Assembly: GCF_009873495.1 (NCBI RefSeq)
Contig: NZ_CP046703.1
Location: 1,178,001 to 1,242,000, forward strand
Direction: 5' to 3'
Length of the DNA stretch: 64,000 nt
Source of the DNA: Nostoc sp. ATCC 53789
Lineage (GTDB): Bacteria > Cyanobacteriota > Cyanobacteriia > Cyanobacteriales > Nostocaceae
Shown: positions 25,004 through 34,488 of the stretch, one piece after another
Layout of the letters: every line of letters starts with the position of its first letter
Numbering within the stretch: position 1 is the stretch's first letter
The notes under the pieces: model-generated
Databases searched by the model: none
What the model was told of the DNA's origin: nothing
What the model saw: the letters and a program-made list of their open reading frames with translations, nothing else
Position numbers and translations under genes: made by a program

Positions 25004-27430
25004 TCAATTAATAACTAAGTAAATTCCCCAGATTGCCATTGCCCGTAAGTAGGTGCTAGCGCGGAAAGTACCACCTGCGGTGATAGCTTCAGGGGTGCGA
25101 AATTGCAGCCCATTTTCATAAATTTGCTCGACTACAGCCTGTGTTAACCTCAACGCTTCATCTTTCATTCCCATTTGCACAAGAAAAGCTGCTAGCCCAA
25201 AGTTTATCCCAGTCCAAACTTCTAGGGGATGAGTAGCTTTAGGGTTTTCTGGTGAACCGTCAGGACGAACACCATTTGCAGCACCAAACTCTCCATTGCA
25301 GAATTTCAAAAAGCACGCATCATAAACAGTTTTCAGGGCAGAAAGGGCGCGATCGCTCGGTACAATATCAGGTAAGTCCAATAGTCGGGCGTAGAATTGT
25401 CCACACAACTGATCCGCCATCACCACATCGGAACCACTTTCACTATCAAGTTGGTAATATTGTCCATTCCAAAGTTTTTCTTGGTAGATAGGAAGAGATT
25501 GTTGTAACCAAGTTTCATAGATGGATTTTTGAACCGCCAAGACACCAAGATCGCCAAGGTTGTGAGTTAATAAAATATCGCTAATTGCGATCGCAGCCTC
25601 TAGCGCTGCTAACCACAACCCACCACAATAGGCGCTGACACCCTGTAACCGCCAATCATCAAAGGTTTGGTCAGGCGCACCAGAATTTTCAGGAATCCCA
25701 TCACCATCAAGGTCAAAGGTTTTGAGGTAGTCGAGGGTTTGAACGATCGCATTCCAACAATCTGCTAGAAATTCTACATCGTCAGCACCTGTGAGCAGAA
25801 AATCACGGTATACTTGCAAGACAAAATCACTACCCAAATCTTTCCATAAATTGCAGTCTTGATAGCTGGTGTAGTTGGTTTTCTGCCAAACGTGTTCATT
25901 CGGTGCGCCTAAATCGTGGGGTGTTGCACCGACGACTTTGCGAACTGCGATTGGGCTTTCTGCCTTGATTGTCATGTAATAGCCGATGATTCGGGGTGTA
26001 TCATCACCTTGAGGAATCGCCCGTGCAAATGCCCGCATCACTGACTTCTCCAGTTCGGGAAACAGCATCAGTAGGGCAAAAGAGCCATATAATCGCACAT
26101 CTAGACTTTCATACCAACGATAATCTAGGCACTCCAGCACCGCGAACTGACCGATGGGGTCAAGTTCTGATGCTGCACTCCAGAGAGTACCGCCGCTAGT
26201 GAGGTCATAAAGCTCATTAAATAGAGCCATTTTAAACCAGTTGGGCAAATCTTCCCGGTCGAGAATGGGTTGTTGCCAAGTTTGAATTTGCGATCGCCAG
26301 GTTTGATATTCTTGGAGGGCAGTAGATGCGATCGCCCAAGCATTATTTCCACTTCTATCAAAAAAGTCTGTATATCTGCGATAATAGTTGACTCCGGCGG
26401 CAAATTCTGTAATGGGCAAATCCCAAGCGAGGACAAAGGGGATTTCAAGAGTTTCGCCTGGTTGGAGAGTGAAACGGAGTGCGATGCCTGCGGCCGGCGT
26501 AGCCATCGCAGCCCCTAACTGTTCACCTTCTCCGACTGGATTAGCATCTATATAATTGGACAAAGAACCATCTTTGGCAAAGCTTTGCCACACCTCATCA
26601 CCAGTTCCTTCAGCATTCCAGCGAGTGTGGTGAAATACTTCCACTTGAGGATGCTTCAGCGTCGCAATACACCAAGTTCCATCACCTTCTTGCAAAGCAT
26701 CACTACCAACCCGACTTAAAAGACAGCCAAACTGTTGTGGATTTTCAACTATTTGATTATAGTTTCCTTGACTTTCGCCCCAACGTGGTTGGTATTCGTA
26801 AACCGGACTACCATCATCACGCACCCGCACTTCGGGAGATTTGAGGGCATTTGTAAACCAGCCCACCATATTTTGCCAAGTGAGCATAATGCTGAGAGTG
26901 ATTGGTGCATTTGTGGGGTTGTGGGCATTCCAAAGGAATATTGCTACAGGGTAGCTAGTTTCTTGATAATTACCTGCCCAAACTGGGGAAAATTGCTCAC
27001 AAGTCAACTGTGCTTGGAATACATTTTCGTACACAAACCAGCTACGTGGGTATAGGGCGTGATAATTACCCGTCCCCTCAGTACTGGGAAGCGTTGGATA
27101 CCACTGCCAAGCTTTGAGAGTGCCATCATCGGGCCCTTGGGTGGATAAAGCGTAGGCTTGGGTAGATGTGCCATTAGATTCAAATACACTGAATTGACAA
27201 GCGGGGACGTTTTTGAAGGTATGCTCACCGCCGTCGATGTGCCACAGGTTAAAATCTCCCCGTGAAGAACGACCGATGCAACCTGCACCAAAGCCACCTA
27301 AAGGCATACCATGCCAAGGGCCATCATCGATATTACTTGCGTAGCGGACAGTATAAGGTTTGTCCCAGCCTAAACCGATGGGACGGCTCCAAGTACAAGA
27401 GGGAATTTTCGGAGAGAGTTGATTTGTCAT
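25004..27430 (-). CDS. GH116 family glycosidase (GBA2-like beta-glucosidase/glucosylceramidase)
   Basis: An 808-residue protein with the two-domain layout of GH116. The N-terminal beta-rich domain begins around WHGMPLGGFGAGCIGRSSRG, a hallmark of the family, and the C-terminal (alpha/alpha)6 barrel spans ~390-800. The likely catalytic nucleophile is Glu in MALFNELYDLTSGGTLW. The acid/base Asp lies in the PDQTFDDW region, followed by GVSAYCGGLWLAALEA. Characterised members cleave beta-glucosides, glucosylceramide or xylosides; the substrate here is unknown. No signal peptide, so cytoplasmic. It stands alone, with intergenic repeats on both sides. Confidence 0.9.
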   Translation of the reverse strand: MTNQLSPKIPSCTWSRPIGLGWDKPYTVRYASNIDDGPWHGMPLGGFGAGCIGRSSRGDFNLWHIDGGEHTFKNVPACQFSVFESNGTSTQAYALSTQGPDDGTLKAWQWYPTLPSTEGTGNYHALYPRSWFVYENVFQAQLTCEQFSPVWAGNYQETSYPVAIFLWNAHNPTNAPITLSIMLTWQNMVGWFTNALKSPEVRVRDDGSPVYEYQPRWGESQGNYNQIVENPQQFGCLLSRVGSDALQEGDGTWCIATLKHPQVEVFHHTRWNAEGTGDEVWQSFAKDGSLSNYIDANPVGEGEQLGAAMATPAAGIALRFTLQPGETLEIPFVLAWDLPITEFAAGVNYYRRYTDFFDRSGNNAWAIASTALQEYQTWRSQIQTWQQPILDREDLPNWFKMALFNELYDLTSGGTLWSAASELDPIGQFAVLECLDYRWYESLDVRLYGSFALLMLFPELEKSVMRAFARAIPQGDDTPRIIGYYMTIKAESPIAVRKVVGATPHDLGAPNEHVWQKTNYTSYQDCNLWKDLGSDFVLQVYRDFLLTGADDVEFLADCWNAIVQTLDYLKTFDLDGDGIPENSGAPDQTFDDWRLQGVSAYCGGLWLAALEAAIAISDILLTHNLGDLGVLAVQKSIYETWLQQSLPIYQEKLWNGQYYQLDSESGSDVVMADQLCGQFYARLLDLPDIVPSDRALSALKTVYDACFLKFCNGEFGAANGVRPDGSPENPKATHPLEVWTGINFGLAAFLVQMGMKDEALRLTQAVVEQIYENGLQFRTPEAITAGGTFRASTYLRAMAIWGIYLVIN

Positions 27431-28148
27431 CGCCTAATGTTACAGCGTGCAGTTACGTCCATGAAGACTAGCGCGATGTGCGATTTTTCTCAAGGGGCAC
27501 AAATATCAATACTGGTCGGGTTTTGGGGGAAAGGGAAAAGTTTAAAAGGGAAAAACCTTATATATCAACTCTTCCACTAATTTTGCCCACAAATATGCCT
27601 TCTTGATTCAGTAGTCTAAGTAAGTTGGCACAATAAAATCAAACTAGGCTAAAACCCTTATTGCCTATTTCCTTATCCCGCCGATAATTATTTACGCCCA
27701 CTTACTTAGTAGCATCTGGCTCAGTTTAACAAAAATATCTCGGCAAAAATCCGAAAAGCAGCAATTTCAGCTTGTAGCTCAGTATATACTTACAAAATTA
27801 ATATTCACTCTAGTACAGCTGCTACCATATCAAACAAGACTTAGAGGATATTTGAAAAGTCCTCTTGTCGGGATCAAAAATTTTAGATCCCCCTAAATCC
27901 CCCTTTTTAAGGGGGACTTTGATTCCGGTTCCCCCCCTTTTTAAGGGGGGTTAGGGGGGATCTCAAAGTGCCTAAAGTCACAGCAAAACACTTTTCAAAC
28001 AACCTCTTAGAGCAAAATCCTCTTGTTTGATATGGTAGGCAAACTTCCACCACAGTGTATTATGAGTTTCAATAGGAATATAATTTTTTGACTTCAAATT
28101 TGTCTATCTGTTAAATACGAAATTATCCGCAAAATTAGGAGCGTAATT
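27431..28148. other. Gap with inverted-repeat element and upstream region of the PPC-domain gene
   Basis: No gene is seen. It contains the 215-bp inverted-repeat element at 27823-28037. A good Shine-Dalgarno (AGGAG, 28137-28141) serves the following gene, 7 nt before its ATG. Confidence 0.6.
27823..28037. mobile_element. 215-bp nested inverted-repeat (MITE-like) element
   Basis: The outer arms TACCATATCAAACAAGA (left) and TCTTGTTTGATATGGTA (right) are perfect complements. Next to them are ATTTGAAAAGT and ACTTTTCAAA. The centre is a second palindrome built from GATCCCCCTAAATCCCCC, TTTTTAAGGGGG and GGTTAGGGGGGATC. A degenerate partial relative lies at about 32049-32172. No flanking direct repeat was found. 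Confidence 0.75.
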
Positions 28149-29366
28149 ATGCTACTAGAAACCAAAAACTATCGCCACAAATTAAGCCGCATTTTAATTT
28201 GTTCCTTGGGTAGTAGTTTGTTGATCGCGAGCAATGTGCTACCTATAAATGCTTTGGGGAAACCTCAACATTCTCAAGGCTTCATAATTGCTAAATCACC
28301 AGATGAGAGACAACCAGAAGCAGTAAAAAAAGGAATTGAGCAGCTTCCTGCTTCTCAAGCATCAATATCTCCAAGAAAGAAGACATCTTCTGTTGAGTCG
28401 CCAATCCAGACTCGTCCTATATCTTCTAATACAGAAACTTCCCAGCCAACCTCGGACGCTTCAAATGATGACTCTACTTCTAGATCATCTAGACGTAGGA
28501 CTTCTAACTCAAATTCTAATCGTTCCAATAGTAGTGCATCTAGATCGTCTGGAGGTAGGGCTTCTAATTCAAATGGTTCCGGGAGAGTTCGCAAGCCAAG
28601 TTCTAATGTAGCTAGAAGTGGCAACCAAAATATCGATCGTCCGGCAGTTTCTGCACCTGCAACACCTACTTATAAAGAGATTAACTTTGTAGATGTCGCA
28701 TTGGGTATTTTGAGTAAGAGTGACTTTCAATCTCAAGGTAGATATTTTCATTTCTATGAGTTTGAAGGTAGAGAAAATCAACTAGTTCAAATTAGGCTTG
28801 TTGGTAGTAAAGATACACGCAGATCAAATAACTTGAGTTTAAATCCTTTGTTATTTCTGCACGATCCTGATGATAATATCATCGTCAAAAAAGGCACTTT
28901 GGAAAAAAGCAGTGATGGCGATGATGCCTTCATTTTTGCGCGATTGCCTAAGAATGGCACTTACAAAATTGCAGTTACTAGCCGAGATTCTGGTGAGATC
29001 GGTCGCTATAGTTTGGCTTTGAGGAATGACAGAGCTAGCTATACCTTAGATGAAGCAGGACAACTAAGCGCCAATAGCTCAACCTTGAAACAAAATGGAG
29101 GCGCTTACAATGTATCTAATTTCCAAGGAAGAAAAAATCAGCTTGTAAGTATTCGTGTAGATAGTGTTGATGAAGAATTTTCTCCTTACGTAGCTTTGCT
29201 AAATTCAAAAGGACAGACGATCGCTATAGATAAGGATAAAGATAAAGCTGGCACCTACAGCGCTTTAATTGACCGAGCTAGGTTGCCTGAAGATGACACT
29301 TACTATGTAGTTGTCAGTTCCAAAAATCCACAGGAACGCGGTAAATATAGATTGACTATCTTCTGA
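28149..29366 (+). CDS. Secreted protein with two PPC-like beta domains
   Basis: A 405-residue protein. A signal peptide is visible (ILICSLGSSLLIASNVLPINA, mature end near ALGKPQ). Residues ~55-165 form a Ser/Arg/Asn-rich low-complexity linker (SRSSRRRTSNSNSNRSN). Two related beta-sandwich repeats follow, ~178-290 and ~295-405. Both show the pre-peptidase C-terminal pattern: the first has F-F-EFEGRENQLVQIRL, then LFLHDPDDN and LPKNGTYKIAVTS; the second has NFQGRKNQLVSIRV, then LPEDDTYYVVVSS. Probably extracellular or cell-wall bound; no catalytic domain. Binding or scaffolding role inferred. Confidence 0.75.
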   Translation: MLLETKNYRHKLSRILICSLGSSLLIASNVLPINALGKPQHSQGFIIAKSPDERQPEAVKKGIEQLPASQASISPRKKTSSVESPIQTRPISSNTETSQPTSDASNDDSTSRSSRRRTSNSNSNRSNSSASRSSGGRASNSNGSGRVRKPSSNVARSGNQNIDRPAVSAPATPTYKEINFVDVALGILSKSDFQSQGRYFHFYEFEGRENQLVQIRLVGSKDTRRSNNLSLNPLLFLHDPDDNIIVKKGTLEKSSDGDDAFIFARLPKNGTYKIAVTSRDSGEIGRYSLALRNDRASYTLDEAGQLSANSSTLKQNGGAYNVSNFQGRKNQLVSIRVDSVDEEFSPYVALLNSKGQTIAIDKDKDKAGTYSALIDRARLPEDDTYYVVVSSKNPQERGKYRLTIF

Positions 29367-29378
29367 TAATTTAGGTTG

Positions 29379-29500
29379 CAATAGTTTTCGGTTAAGGGGG
29401 AAAGGGGAAAGGGAAAGGGTTTGAATTTCCCTTTCCCCATTGCCCTTTAACCTTTCCCCAGACCAAAAGAGAGATTATTGGGTTTAACCGAAAAGTATTG
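29379..29500. mobile_element. 122-bp MITE-like element with perfect 10-bp target duplication
   Basis: Near-perfect inverted termini CAATAGTTTTCGGTTAA (29379-29395) and TTAACCGAAAAGTATTG (29484-29500) enclose a G-rich/C-rich hairpin (AAAGGGGAAAGGGAAAGGG facing CCCTTTCCCC). The sequence ATTTAGGTTG occurs immediately outside both ends (29369-29378 and 29501-29510), a clear insertion duplication. It lies 12 bp after the PPC-domain gene. Confidence 0.85.
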
Positions 29501-29593
29501 ATTTAGGTTGTATGAAAACCTCTGCCTGATTTTACTACGCAAAATCTGTCCCTTTCCGAGCCGGAGAGGAACATTCTAGTAGAGGAAAGATTT

Positions 29594-31630
29594 TTACTGA
29601 GACAACCGCCAAATCTTAATGGTGTTGTCTTCACTACCACTGACAAGGGTTTTGCTATCAGGACTGAAGGCTACAGATGTCACGGTGTTGGTATGCCCTG
29701 TTAATGTGAGAATTTCTTCTCCTGTGGCCGAATTCCAGAGTTTGATGGCGCGATCGCGGCTACCACTGGCAATAATTTTACCATCGGCACTGAAGGCTAC
29801 GGTTGTGACTGTGTTGGCGTGTCCCGCCAGTGTGCGAATTTCTTTTCCCGTCAGTAGATCCCAAAGTTTAATGGTGCGATCGCGGCTAGCACTAGCTAAA
29901 ATTTTCCCATCTGGGCTAATAGCTACAGCTGTGACTGTTTGATAATTTCCCTCTAGTGTGCGGATTGAGTACCCTTTTGTCAGATTCCAGATTTTGATCG
30001 TCTTGTCAAAACTGCCACTAGCAAGAATCACGCTATCGGGACTGATGGCTACCGATCGCACCCAAAATGTATGCCCTACCAATGTCCGAATTTGCTCTCC
30101 TGTGGCTAAATCCCAGATTTTGATGGTGTTGTCATCACTACCACTCACCAGAGTCTCGCTATCAGCGCTGATCGCTAGGGCACGAACTGAGTCAGAATGC
30201 CCTGTAAGAGTGCGAATTTGTTTTCCTGTTGCTAAATTCCAAATTTTGATGGTGCTGTCATCACTGGCACTTACCAGAGTTTTCCCATCTGGGCTAATTA
30301 CTAACGTATTCACCTGCTGATAATAGGCGTTGAGTGAAGATATTTCTTTCCCGGTGGCGAGATTCCAAAGTTTGATTGTGCCATCGCCTCCACTGCTGGC
30401 AATGGTTTTACCATCGGGGCTGATGGCGACGGATAAAACCGAGTTTTCATCTCCTTGGATGGTATTAGCTAAGGAAACCCTACCCAAAGTAATCTTTGGT
30501 GGTTGACCTAAAAGCACGTCATCTTTGCCAGAATTATTATGCTGACTCAGCCTAGAAACTAAACTGGTTTGAATCCGACGAAAATGTTTATACCAAGATT
30601 CTTGGAATCCGAACAACAGAATCAAAGCACTTACCAAAATTAAAGTTCTTAGTAAGGGATAACTTTTTGGTAAAGATGGGGCTTGAGTCGCGGGGATTTT
30701 TCCAGATGACTTACCGGCTGGTGGTAGGGCAAGGAGTTGTTTTGGAGTTAAGTCTTTGAGAACTTCATCGGCTGACTGGTAACGTTCATGGATATCTTTT
30801 TTTAAAAGTTTGTCGATGACAAAATCCAACTCGGTATTTAATGGACTCCGCAAATATTCCCGCCAATTACTCACCCACGCGTACCCCGATTCCATCCACA
30901 ACTGAAAGGGGGAAGTTCCCGTTAGCAGATGAAAGCAGGTAGCGCCTAAACCGAACAAGTCACTGGCAGGGAAAGCTTTACCATCTCTAATTTGTTCTAA
31001 GGGAGAATAACCATGTGAACCAATGGATGTGCCAGATTTGTGCTGAACTTTGGCGGTGAATTGCTTTGAGGAACCAAAATCAATCAGACTTAATCGCCCA
31101 TCACTTTTATGGCGGATAATATTTTCTGGCTTGATATCCCGATGAATGACTTTGCGATCGTGGATAAATTTCAAGATGGGCAATAAATCTAGCAAAATAG
31201 ATTGAATATCCCTAGCGTTATATCCCTTGCGCTGTTGCAACTCCTTTAACAAATTATCGCCATTAATAAACTGCTGCACTAAATATAGGCAGCCATCTTG
31301 CTCAAAGTAAGCTATTAAAGTTGGAATTTGGGGATGTTCCCCAAGGTCTTGTAGCCGCTGTGCTTCTTCGGCAAACAACTCCATCGCCTTTTTTTGCGAC
31401 CAAGTTCCTTGGAACTTAGGAGCTAATTGCTTGATAACACAGCGTTCATTGAGTTTATCGACATCTTCTGATAGATAGGTTCTGCCAAATCCCCCCTCAT
31501 CTGAAAGGACTCGGATGACACGGAAGCGATTTCTTAAAAGTGACACCAACGGGGTGCTACAACTTTGGCAAAACTTCTTTCCATTGGAATTCAGGGGATT
31601 TAGGCAATCGGGATTTAAGCAGCAGATCAT
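29594..31630 (-). CDS. Serine/threonine protein kinase with C-terminal WD40 propeller
   Basis: About 678 residues from the ATG at 31630 (MICCLNPDC); an upstream ATG at 31657 adds nine residues. It begins with a zinc-ribbon-like four-Cys motif (CLNPDCLNPLNSNGKKFCQSC). The kinase domain (~35-300) has VIHRDIKPENII and LIDFGSSKQF, so it should be active. There is a transmembrane segment at ~330-350 (LLRTLILVSALILLFGF). Seven WD40 repeats follow at ~395-678, each with GKxxAS...D.TIKLWNL, enough for one closed propeller. Proteins of this design are multiplied in Nostoc; targets unknown. A second kinase is ~550 bp upstream on the same strand. Confidence 0.93.
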   Translation of the reverse strand: MICCLNPDCLNPLNSNGKKFCQSCSTPLVSLLRNRFRVIRVLSDEGGFGRTYLSEDVDKLNERCVIKQLAPKFQGTWSQKKAMELFAEEAQRLQDLGEHPQIPTLIAYFEQDGCLYLVQQFINGDNLLKELQQRKGYNARDIQSILLDLLPILKFIHDRKVIHRDIKPENIIRHKSDGRLSLIDFGSSKQFTAKVQHKSGTSIGSHGYSPLEQIRDGKAFPASDLFGLGATCFHLLTGTSPFQLWMESGYAWVSNWREYLRSPLNTELDFVIDKLLKKDIHERYQSADEVLKDLTPKQLLALPPAGKSSGKIPATQAPSLPKSYPLLRTLILVSALILLFGFQESWYKHFRRIQTSLVSRLSQHNNSGKDDVLLGQPPKITLGRVSLANTIQGDENSVLSVAISPDGKTIASSGGDGTIKLWNLATGKEISSLNAYYQQVNTLVISPDGKTLVSASDDSTIKIWNLATGKQIRTLTGHSDSVRALAISADSETLVSGSDDNTIKIWDLATGEQIRTLVGHTFWVRSVAISPDSVILASGSFDKTIKIWNLTKGYSIRTLEGNYQTVTAVAISPDGKILASASRDRTIKLWDLLTGKEIRTLAGHANTVTTVAFSADGKIIASGSRDRAIKLWNSATGEEILTLTGHTNTVTSVAFSPDSKTLVSGSEDNTIKIWRLSQ

Positions 31631-31657
31631 GATCTGACAGGCGCGACTGCATAACAA

Positions 31658-32187
31658 CTTAGGCTAAGTTTGCCCCGAACTGTCCCTGAAGAAAATTGAC
31701 TCTCGCTTACTTGTGGTAGAAAACCCTGTTTTGGGGATTGGGGAATTACTTAATATAGTTAGCGTTTGTAAATAGTAGTCAGTCTTCCTTTTCTGTGGAA
31801 AACTACGAGAGCCATAAAATTAATTATTCTTCCGATTATATAATAATCTGAATAGAAATATTTCTCTAAACTACTACCCCTAGTAATTGTGCTTGTATAT
31901 TGACAAGCAAAAATTGACTAAGTATTAAGTAAAACCCTGATTAATTAACCATCACTGACGATGAAATATAGTCGCAATGGTTACTAGATTTGTTTTTGAT
32001 ATTTTCAATTGCCCATGATAATTGTTAATTTGATACTTTAGGCAATAAAAGGTTATTTGAAAAGGATTTTGCTGTGATTTTAGACACTTTCAAATTCCCC
32101 TAATCCCCCTTTTTGATGGAGATTTAGGATAATCTACAATTATTTGATACATCACAAATAACTTTTAACTTAATTTTGCTACCTTGT
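31658..32187. other. Non-coding gap with degenerate repeat
   Basis: No gene is seen. From about 32049 to 32172, pieces related to the 27823-28037 element appear (GGTTATTTGAAAAGGA, CCCCTAATCCCCCTTTTT, ending AAATAACTTTT), too decayed to define borders. Confidence 0.5.
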
Positions 32188-33240
32188 TTACTTAAGTCTC
32201 GCTCTCCATTTCCGAATAGCATTAGCAGTTCTGGTAACTGGTGGCATGTAGACATCTGGAGTTTCGTTAGAGTTTTCGTATTGTGTAATACTTTTATTAT
32301 TTAATTTTTGGGTAGTTAGACAGTTAGCTAAAGTAGGCAAATAGCTTTCATAACTTAAAGCTTTTATTACTTCATCGACATTCTTAAACCGATCGTCTAA
32401 TGTAATCTTCACCATTTTGCCTAAAGTTTTGGCGAAACTATCGGTAACATTTACTTCTTTTTGCCAGCAAATCTCACCACTATTTGGGTGGTAATCAAAT
32501 TCTAAAGGACTTTTACCAGTCAACATATAAATACAAGTTACACCCAGTGCATAAATATCACTGGCATAAACTGGGCGAAGAGAATACTGTTCTGGCGGTG
32601 CAAATCCCCTAGTTCCAATAAAGTTGGTATTTAAAGCTTGATTGGTAGAGTTTTCACAAGCATCAACTAATTGCTCTTTCACTGCGCCAAAATCAATCAG
32701 CACTACCCGCTTGTCATACTCACACCGCAATAAATTCTGGGGCTTAATATCCCGATGAATCACATGATGTTTATGAAGATACTGTAATACTGGTAATAAT
32801 TCCTGTAAAAACTGTTTCACCGAGGCTTCACTTTTGGGCCCACCTCGCCGCACTTCTTGGGCTAAAGTCAAACCCGGTACGTATTCTTGAATTAAAAAAA
32901 ACTCCTCATTCGCCTGAAAGTAGTCTAGCAGCATGGGAATTTGCGAATGACTACCGAGTTGACCTAAAGTTCTTGCTTCTTTTTCAAAACGCGCACATGC
33001 CTTTTGCCAACTTTGGGGACTAGTCACTTTCGGGCAAAGCTGTTTAATGACGCACAGAGGATGTCCAGGTAATACGGCATTTTTGGCTAAAAAAGTGATG
33101 CCAAAACCACCTTTACCTAGAACTTGCAATATTTGATAGCGATCGCGGAATAGCTTCTTGGAAGCACACATCTGACCAAGTTGAGTTTGCTGTGAAATGC
33201 TCTCTTGAGAATTCGTTATTTTCTGAGAAAAGCGATTCAT
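32188..33240 (-). CDS. Serine/threonine protein kinase
   Basis: A 350-residue kinase. Catalytic domain at ~30-290: glycine loop LGKGGFGITFLAK, catalytic loop VIHRDIKPQNLL, LIDFGAVKEQ, and an activation segment ending GTRGFAPPEQYS. All core residues are present. The C-terminal ~60 residues are short and polar, with no membrane segment and no repeat domain, unlike its neighbour. It is of the same cyanobacterial Pkn subfamily as the WD40 kinase (shared xxVIKQLCPK and RFEKEA features), so the pair may derive from a duplication. Substrate unknown. Confidence 0.92.
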   Translation of the reverse strand: MNRFSQKITNSQESISQQTQLGQMCASKKLFRDRYQILQVLGKGGFGITFLAKNAVLPGHPLCVIKQLCPKVTSPQSWQKACARFEKEARTLGQLGSHSQIPMLLDYFQANEEFFLIQEYVPGLTLAQEVRRGGPKSEASVKQFLQELLPVLQYLHKHHVIHRDIKPQNLLRCEYDKRVVLIDFGAVKEQLVDACENSTNQALNTNFIGTRGFAPPEQYSLRPVYASDIYALGVTCIYMLTGKSPLEFDYHPNSGEICWQKEVNVTDSFAKTLGKMVKITLDDRFKNVDEVIKALSYESYLPTLANCLTTQKLNNKSITQYENSNETPDVYMPPVTRTANAIRKWRARLK

Positions 33241-33754
33241 TAGTATAGAATATCTGCTCTAAAATGTCTCTAATCCTACGACAAATATTCCTTAATAACA
33301 GTAATATTACTGGAACTTTGCTAAATCATCATTATTCTTGTTAGGACTTACGCAAAAGTACACACAGTATCTGCGGTACTCCTCTGGAGAACTCATAGTG
33401 AGAGTAGCCGCTTCTCTACGAGACGCTCCGCGAATGCGTCTACATGAATCCCCCTACATTTCTTGATAGCGATTTATGACCGAAGAAGGCAGGAGGAGAA
33501 AGAAAAACTGCTCCCCTTGCTCTCTTCGTTGACGGTCGATATTTTGGGGTTAGTCTTGCGAGTCTTTGTTATGGCTGTTAATGTGGATAAGCGCGTTAGC
33601 CTTGCAGCAGCTAACTAGGGCTTAAATGGGCTAAATAGTCTCAAAAACAAGCAGATATATCATTTGAGAACTATCGCTCCTTTATGGCAAATTTGACGGT
33701 CAGCCTTATTCCAAAACTCCTAAATTATTTCAATCAAAATAATATTGAAAAAAC
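33241..33754. other. Non-coding gap with short repeats
   Basis: No gene is seen. TAGGACTTACGCA at 33343-33355 is one end of the 34191-type element without a matching partner. CTTCTCTACGAGACGCTCCGC near 33412 belongs to the dispersed palindrome family also seen near 1480. Confidence 0.5.
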
Positions 33755-34099
33755 ATGAAAGTGAGCATAATAGTACTACAATTGTCAGGAATTTTAGATA
33801 ATGTCAGAGGTAATGAACTACGTCGTCAAGTTAGTGGACTTATCACAGAAGGAGCCAATACTTTTTTGCTTGATATGAAAGAGATAAAGCTTATTGATAG
33901 CTCTGGTTTAGGTGCTTTAATCTCAGTAATGCAAATAGTGCAAAGTGCTAATGGTAAACTTTTTATCTGTTCTATCAGCGAGCAAGTCAGGATGTTGTTT
34001 CAACTTACTAAAGTAGATAGAATTTTTCAAATCTTTGCCGATCAAGAGGAATTCAATCGCCAAATATTGGCAACCTTGGAGGTGGACAAAAAGGGCTAA
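33755..34099 (+). CDS. STAS-domain anti-sigma factor antagonist-like protein
   Basis: A 114-residue single STAS domain (SpoIIAA type). The conserved phosphorylation site is present: IKLIDSSGLGALIS, with the acceptor Ser of DSSG at ~50-51. Such proteins bind partner-switching kinases or sigma regulators and are switched by Ser phosphorylation. No RsbW-type kinase or PP2C phosphatase gene is adjacent, but two Pkn-type kinases lie upstream on the other strand. The start ATG follows an AT-rich stretch with no strong Shine-Dalgarno. Confidence 0.88.
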   Translation: MKVSIIVLQLSGILDNVRGNELRRQVSGLITEGANTFLLDMKEIKLIDSSGLGALISVMQIVQSANGKLFICSISEQVRMLFQLTKVDRIFQIFADQEEFNRQILATLEVDKKG

Positions 34100-34188
34100 G
34101 ATGCAGACAGAATAGTCAATATATAGAAATTCTATTTGATTGCGTGAAAAAACTCCGTACAACTCAAAAAGCCTTCTTTTCTATTGCC

Positions 34189-34285
34189 TATAGGACTTAC
34201 GCAAATTATCTCTCAAACTCTGATTTCTCCGTGCCCTCTGTGCCTCTGCGGTTCGTTATTCTGTAACTCGTGCGTAAGTCCTAGC
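34189..34285. mobile_element. MITE-like element, TAGGACTTACGCA family
   Basis: Perfect 13-bp termini TAGGACTTACGCA (34191-34203) and TGCGTAAGTCCTA (34271-34283). CTATTGCC flanks both sides (34181-34188 and 34286-34293) if two extra bases are counted on each end, which suggests an 8-bp target duplication. The interior contains the CCTCTGTGCCTCTGCGG word also present at 5690. Confidence 0.7.
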
Positions 34286-34421
34286 CTATTGCCTCTTGCC
34301 TTCCCACGCAAGTAAGTATGGCTACGCTCCCGTGAGGGATACAAAAACCAAAGCGGATTCCTATATTAGTTCTATAGGCACATAAAAATAATTAACCATA
34401 GATGAAATATATATCCTCGTA

Positions 34422-34443
34422 GTGGCGTACAGATGTACGCCAC
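34422..34443. repeat. Hairpin downstream of the GH57 gene
   Basis: GTGGCGTAC and GTACGCCAC pair perfectly around a 4-nt loop, 46 bp beyond the minus-strand GH57 stop. Possible terminator or short palindromic repeat; similar to the hairpin at 19081. Confidence 0.5.
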
Positions 34444-34488
34444 TATTCATTCAAATGAGAATGGCTATAAAACCAAGGGTATTGAGTT

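Noticed and set aside
25996..26518. Plus- and minus-strand frames within the GH116 gene
   Set aside because: Overlap the strongly supported GH116 reading frame and have no family features.
29619..30320. Two long plus-strand reading frames
   Set aside because: They are the antisense of the WD40 repeats; their repeating sequence merely mirrors the propeller.
33923..34162. 79-codon minus-strand frame opposite the STAS gene
   Set aside because: Shadow of the STAS coding sequence.
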